From an uncultured Clostridia bacterium (lineage in GTDB: Bacteria > Bacillota > Clostridia > Oscillospirales > Oscillospiraceae): a DNA stretch of 18,129 nucleotides. Of this stretch, positions 14,512-18,129 are shown one piece after another; position 1 is the first letter of the stretch; each line of letters begins with the position of its first letter. The stretch lies in the NCBI GenBank assembly GCA_945613045.1, contig CALZAG010000014.1, positions 1-18,129 on the forward strand. Direction: 5' to 3'. A program made the translations under genes and the position numbers. A model generated the notes under the pieces. It made no database searches. It was not told where the DNA came from and saw nothing but the letters and a program-made list of their open reading frames with translations.

Positions 14512-17500
14512 TTACTGCGGATCGCCGCTCCGGCGAGGAGCCGTCTGCCAGGACCGGACGAAGCTGCGGGCCTCGTCGACGGCGCGGGACTTGGAGTTCA
14601 GCCGCAGGCTCACGCAGGGCTTTGTACCCGCCTCGACCTTGAGCCTGCCCTTGTACTCGGGCCTTGCGTACAGCAGCGAGATCTTCTCCATATCAAAATC
14701 CTCGAGCACGAACACGAGCCTGCCGCTTTTCTGGGATATATCGCTTATCCCCGCCTTTCCTGCCTCGCCGCGCAGCAGCGCGACCTGAACGAGCGCGTTC
14801 ACACTCGGCGGCAGATCGCCGAAGCGGTCGATTAGCTCGTCGATGAGGTCGTCGGCCTCCGGCTCGGTGCGGATGAGCGCTATGCGGCGGTAGACATCCA
14901 TGCGCTGCTCGGCGGAGGCGATGTAGCTTTCTGGTATGTTCGCCGACACGGCGAGGTCCGCCGAGCACTCGGCGCGCTTTTCCGGCTTTATGCCCCGCTC
15001 CTCGAGCACCGCCTCGTTCAGAAGCTTCATATACATATCGTAGCCGACGTCGATCATATGTCCCGACTGCTCCGCGCCGAGGAGATTTCCCGCGCCGCGT
15101 ATCTCAAGATCGCGCATGGCTATCCTGAAGCCGGAGCCGAATTCGGCAAACTCGCGTATCGCGCCGAGGCGCTTTTCCGCGTCCTCCGTGAGCACCTTAT
15201 CCTGACGGAAGGTGAGATAGGCCGAAGCCCTGCGGGTGCTTCGCCCGACGCGGCCGCGTATCTGGTGGAGCTGGGCAAGGCCCATTTTGTCCGCGTCCTC
15301 GATTATCAGCGTGTTGACGTTGGGGATGTCGATGCCGGTCTCGATTATCGTTGTGCACACAAGGATCTGTATGCTGCCCCCGGCGACGTCCTCCATGACG
15401 GCGGCGAGCTGATCCTTATCCATCCGGCCGTGGGCCACGCCCACCGTGACCTCATTGTCGAGAAGCTCGCGCAGCCTTATCGCGGTGCGCTCGATGTTGT
15501 CGATGCGGTTGTGCAGGTAATACACCTGCCCGCCGCGCTGTATCTCGCGCCGTATCGCGTCGGCGATGACGCCCCAGTCGTGCTCCATGACGAAGGTCTG
15601 CACGGGGAGCCTATCCTGCGGCGGCTCGTCGATGGACGACATATCGCGGATGCCCGACAGCGCCATGTTGAGCGTGCGCGGTATGGGCGTTGCCGAGAGC
15701 GTCAGCACGTCCACGCCGCGGCTGAGCTCCTTTATGTGCTCCTTGTGGCTTACGCCGAAGCGCTGCTCCTCGTCGACGATGAGCAGGCCGAGATTTTTGA
15801 ACTTAACGTCCTTCTGCAGAAGCCGGTGGGTGCCGATGACAAGATCGCACCTGCCGGTTTTCAGATCCTGCAGCGTCTTTGATATCTGCGCGGGGCTGCG
15901 GAAGCGGCTGAGCACCTCCACCGTTACGGGAAAGCCGAAAAAGCGCTGCACGGCGGTCTGATAATGCTGCTGGGCAAGCACCGTCGTCGGCACGAGTATC
16001 GCCGCCTGACGGTTATCCATTATGCATTTCATGACAGCCCTGAGCGCGACCTCGGTCTTGCCGTAGCCCACGTCGCCGCACAGCAGGCGGTCCATGGGCG
16101 CGGGAGCTTCCATATCGGCCTTTATCTCGTTTATGCTGCGCAGCTGATCGTCCGTCTCCGTGTAGCCGAAGTTATCCTCAAACTCGCGCTGCCAGGGCGT
16201 ATCGGGCGAAAAGGCGTAGCCGGGCGTCCTCGCGCGCTCGGCGTAGAGCGCGATGAGCTCCTTTGCCAGCTTCTTTGCCGAGGCCTTTGCGCGGCTGCGC
16301 GTTTTCGTCCACTCCGCGCCGCCCATCTTCGACAGCTTTACCTTGCTGTCCTCACCGCCGCCGAGATATTTCGTCACCATGTCAAGCTGCGTCGCGGGCA
16401 CATACAGTGTGTCCGTTCCGGCGTAGCAGATTTTTATATAGTCCTTCTCGAAGCCGTCCACCTTCATCTTGTGGATGCCCGCGAAGCGGCCGATGCCGTG
16501 GACCTCGTGAACGACATAGTCGCCCGGCGACAGATCGGCGTATGAGCTTATGCGCTGCCGGTCGGGGGCGGTCTTTCCGCTTTTTTTCGTCCTGCCCCCG
16601 CGCACGCGGATAAGCTGGCTGTCGCTTATGACGGCAAGCTTCAGATTGGGATACTCCATGCCCGCCGACATCGCGCCGACGGTGATGAAGCACTCGCCGG
16701 ACCCGGGCATTTTTTCAAGGCGCTCATACAGCAGGGCCCGTATGCCGTTATCCTTGAAAAAGCTCTGCAGCACCTGCGCGCGGCGCATATCGCCCGCGAG
16801 CACCACAACGCGGAAGCCCTGCTTCAGATACAGCTCCACGTCCTCGGCCGCGGTCTTTGCCGAGCCCGCGTACGAGGGAAGCTGCTTTGCCGGGATGCTC
16901 GCAAGAGAGCGCGGCTCAAGGGGATACCTGCCCACGGTGAAGGCGTCGGCCATGTAAACGGGGAAGTCGGCAAGGCGCTTTGTAAGCTCCTCCCATGAGA
17001 TGCGGAAGCTGTCCGCCGTTGCGGCGAGCATACCCTTTGCGTTCAGGGCGGACACGTCCTCGCCGAGCTGCTTTATATAGCCCTTTGCCCTGTCGGCGCA
17101 GCGCACCGGCTGATCCATAAACACCAGCGCGTCAGCGGGGATGTAGTCCGTGCCGAAGGACGGCTCATACAGAAGCGGCAGGTACCTGTCCGCGTCCTCG
17201 AGCCTTATGCCCTGCCGCAGCTTTTCAGCGTCCTGACGCAGGGTGTTTTCCAGAAGCCGGAGCTGCTCGGAGTTTTTGCGCCTTCCGCAGCGCTCGGCCA
17301 TGGCCTCGACAGCGGCGATGAGCGCCTGCCCGCCGCCTGTGGCGAGCGATACGAGCGCCTCGGCCGCAGGCAGTATGCAGCACTCGGAAACGGCCTCGGT
17401 GCGGCGCTGGGTCGCGGTATCGAAAAAGCCCATTGAGTCCACGTCGTCGCCCCAGAATTCGATCCTGACGGGCTCCGGGTACATGGGCGAGAAAAAATCG

Positions 17501-18039
17501 AGTATGCCGCCGCGGCGGGCGTACTGCCCCGCGCCCTCGACCTGCGCGGTCTTTGTATAGCCGCAGCGCAGGAGCGCCGTTTCAAGCTCATCCGGCGGAC
17601 ACACGCCTCCGTCTTTTACCGTGAACGCGGCCCTGCGCAGGGTCCGGGGCGGGATGCATCGCTGCATGAGCGCGGATACCGTCGCCACGGCAACGCGGCA
17701 TTCGCCGCGGCTCAGGGCGTCCAGAACGCCGATGCGGCTCTGCTCTGCCTGACGCGAGGCCGCGACGCTGGGATAGAACGTAAAGTCGCGCGAAAACAGC
17801 AGCCGCGCCCGCTCACCCGTCATGGCCTCAAAGTCGCGCGCGAAGCTCTCGGCGGTGGATTCGTCGGGGCATATGACGAACATCGGCATTTCCAGCCGCT
17901 CAAACAGCGCGGCGGCGAGATTGACCCGATGCACCCCCGAAAGTCCGGAAACGAGCGCGGGAAGTCCTCCGCTCTCCAGAAGACCGGGGAGGGCGGCTGC
18001 CTCTTTATTCTCAAAGATTTGCTGATTCAGGATATTCAT
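14512..18039 (-). CDS. mfd: Transcription-repair coupling factor Mfd
   Basis: Mfd removes stalled RNA polymerase and recruits UvrA to the transcribed strand. From ATG 18039 the protein has 1175 residues, close to the E. coli length. The UvrB-like N-terminal module is present (LVSGLSGVHRVNLAAALFER; FYPSVAASRQAEQSRIGVLD). The RNA-polymerase-interacting domain starts near DYVVHEVHGIGRFAGI (507 on). The translocase has GDVGYGKT (about 655-662, K661), DEEQRFGV (756 on), TLSATPIPRTL, YYLHNRIDNI, TTIIETGIDIPNVNTLII and QIRGRVGRS. The C-terminal regulatory domain ends at 14512. The frame is open to an ATG at 18087, but a good promoter overlaps those 16 codons and family N-termini resemble MNILNQQIFENKEAA, so I start at 18039. 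No ribosome binding site precedes that ATG, which fits leaderless translation. Confidence 0.95.
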   Translation of the reverse strand: MNILNQQIFENKEAAALPGLLESGGLPALVSGLSGVHRVNLAAALFERLEMPMFVICPDESTAESFARDFEAMTGERARLLFSRDFTFYPSVAASRQAEQSRIGVLDALSRGECRVAVATVSALMQRCIPPRTLRRAAFTVKDGGVCPPDELETALLRCGYTKTAQVEGAGQYARRGGILDFFSPMYPEPVRIEFWGDDVDSMGFFDTATQRRTEAVSECCILPAAEALVSLATGGGQALIAAVEAMAERCGRRKNSEQLRLLENTLRQDAEKLRQGIRLEDADRYLPLLYEPSFGTDYIPADALVFMDQPVRCADRAKGYIKQLGEDVSALNAKGMLAATADSFRISWEELTKRLADFPVYMADAFTVGRYPLEPRSLASIPAKQLPSYAGSAKTAAEDVELYLKQGFRVVVLAGDMRRAQVLQSFFKDNGIRALLYERLEKMPGSGECFITVGAMSAGMEYPNLKLAVISDSQLIRVRGGRTKKSGKTAPDRQRISSYADLSPGDYVVHEVHGIGRFAGIHKMKVDGFEKDYIKICYAGTDTLYVPATQLDMVTKYLGGGEDSKVKLSKMGGAEWTKTRSRAKASAKKLAKELIALYAERARTPGYAFSPDTPWQREFEDNFGYTETDDQLRSINEIKADMEAPAPMDRLLCGDVGYGKTEVALRAVMKCIMDNRQAAILVPTTVLAQQHYQTAVQRFFGFPVTVEVLSRFRSPAQISKTLQDLKTGRCDLVIGTHRLLQKDVKFKNLGLLIVDEEQRFGVSHKEHIKELSRGVDVLTLSATPIPRTLNMALSGIRDMSSIDEPPQDRLPVQTFVMEHDWGVIADAIRREIQRGGQVYYLHNRIDNIERTAIRLRELLDNEVTVGVAHGRMDKDQLAAVMEDVAGGSIQILVCTTIIETGIDIPNVNTLIIEDADKMGLAQLHQIRGRVGRSTRRASAYLTFRQDKVLTEDAEKRLGAIREFAEFGSGFRIAMRDLEIRGAGNLLGAEQSGHMIDVGYDMYMKLLNEAVLEERGIKPEKRAECSADLAVSANIPESYIASAEQRMDVYRRIALIRTEPEADDLIDELIDRFGDLPPSVNALVQVALLRGEAGKAGISDISQKSGRLVFVLEDFDMEKISLLYARPEYKGRLKVEAGTKPCVSLRLNSKSRAVDEARSFVRSWQTAPRRSGDPQ

Positions 18040-18048
18040 AGCTGACCT

Positions 18049-18077
18049 ATTATACCGTTTTTTTCTTTTCGATGCAA
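18049..18077 (-). promoter_or_regulatory. Sigma-A promoter of mfd, giving a near-leaderless message
   Basis: On the minus strand TTGCAT (-35, 18072-18077) and a perfect TATAAT (-10, 18049-18054) are separated by 17 bp. The predicted start point is at 18042-18043, only 3-4 bases before ATG 18039. The 52 bases upstream to the window end hold no recognisable gene. Confidence 0.75.
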
Positions 18078-18129
18078 GTATTGCCATACGGGCAATCCGT
18101 ATAAAGAACGGAGCATTTCGCTTTTGCGC

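Noticed and set aside
18040..18087. Upstream Mfd start at ATG 18087
   Set aside because: The 16 extra codons overlap a -35/-10 promoter and lack a ribosome binding site; family N-termini align from MNILNQQIF.
1..18129. A complete novel multi-gene system such as defence, secretion or biosynthesis
   Set aside because: Nearly every gene is a recognisable housekeeping family in a conserved order; only the small membrane protein and the HlyD-like protein lack a clear role.

Overview
The window is a GC-rich chromosomal segment made almost entirely of housekeeping genes. The combination of SepF, DivIVA and a YlmE/YggS-type protein in a row, a MutL with the endonuclease motifs of bacteria that lack MutH, an Hfq of only 75 residues, and AAGGAGG-like ribosome binding sites points to a Gram-positive member of the Bacillota. 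The high GC content and the order mutL-miaA-hfq-(HlyD-like)-yggS-sepF-divIVA-ileS-lspA-rluD suggest class Clostridia, probably an Oscillospiraceae/Ruminococcaceae-like gut organism. This is inference from gene content; nothing here identifies a species.

Layout. Positions 1-3411 (minus strand) hold a tightly coupled operon, miaB - small membrane protein - mutS, with two ATGA overlaps; mutS runs off the left edge. A 179-bp divergent spacer (3412-3590) carries a good sigma-A promoter for miaB and a weaker one for mutL. From 3591 to 14135 everything is on the plus strand: mutL, miaA, hfq, a HlyD-like adaptor, yggS/ylmE, sepF and divIVA, then an intrinsic terminator, a leader with a second terminator-like hairpin, ileS, lspA with a long disordered tail, and rluD. 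Positions 14136-14511 are non-coding and contain a nested palindromic repeat structure between the convergent ends of rluD and mfd. The minus-strand gene mfd (14512-18039) closes the window; its promoter lies so close to its start codon that the message should be nearly leaderless.

How the genes fit together. Three genes serve genome maintenance: MutS and MutL (mismatch repair) and Mfd (transcription-coupled repair). MiaA and MiaB act one after the other on A37 of tRNAs that read UNN codons (i6A, then ms2i6A), and they sit on the two sides of the divergent promoter. Hfq, IleS and RluD concern RNA and translation. SepF and DivIVA belong to division and polar growth, with YggS/YlmE as their usual neighbour. 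LspA matures lipoproteins.

I found no evident complete undescribed multi-gene system. The items most worth a second look are the composite palindrome at 14161-14450, the leaderless mfd promoter, the three acidic/aromatic motifs in the LspA tail, the ileS leader hairpin with an in-frame Ile-rich segment, the perfect inverted repeat between miaA and hfq, and the unrecognised membrane protein locked between miaB and mutS.
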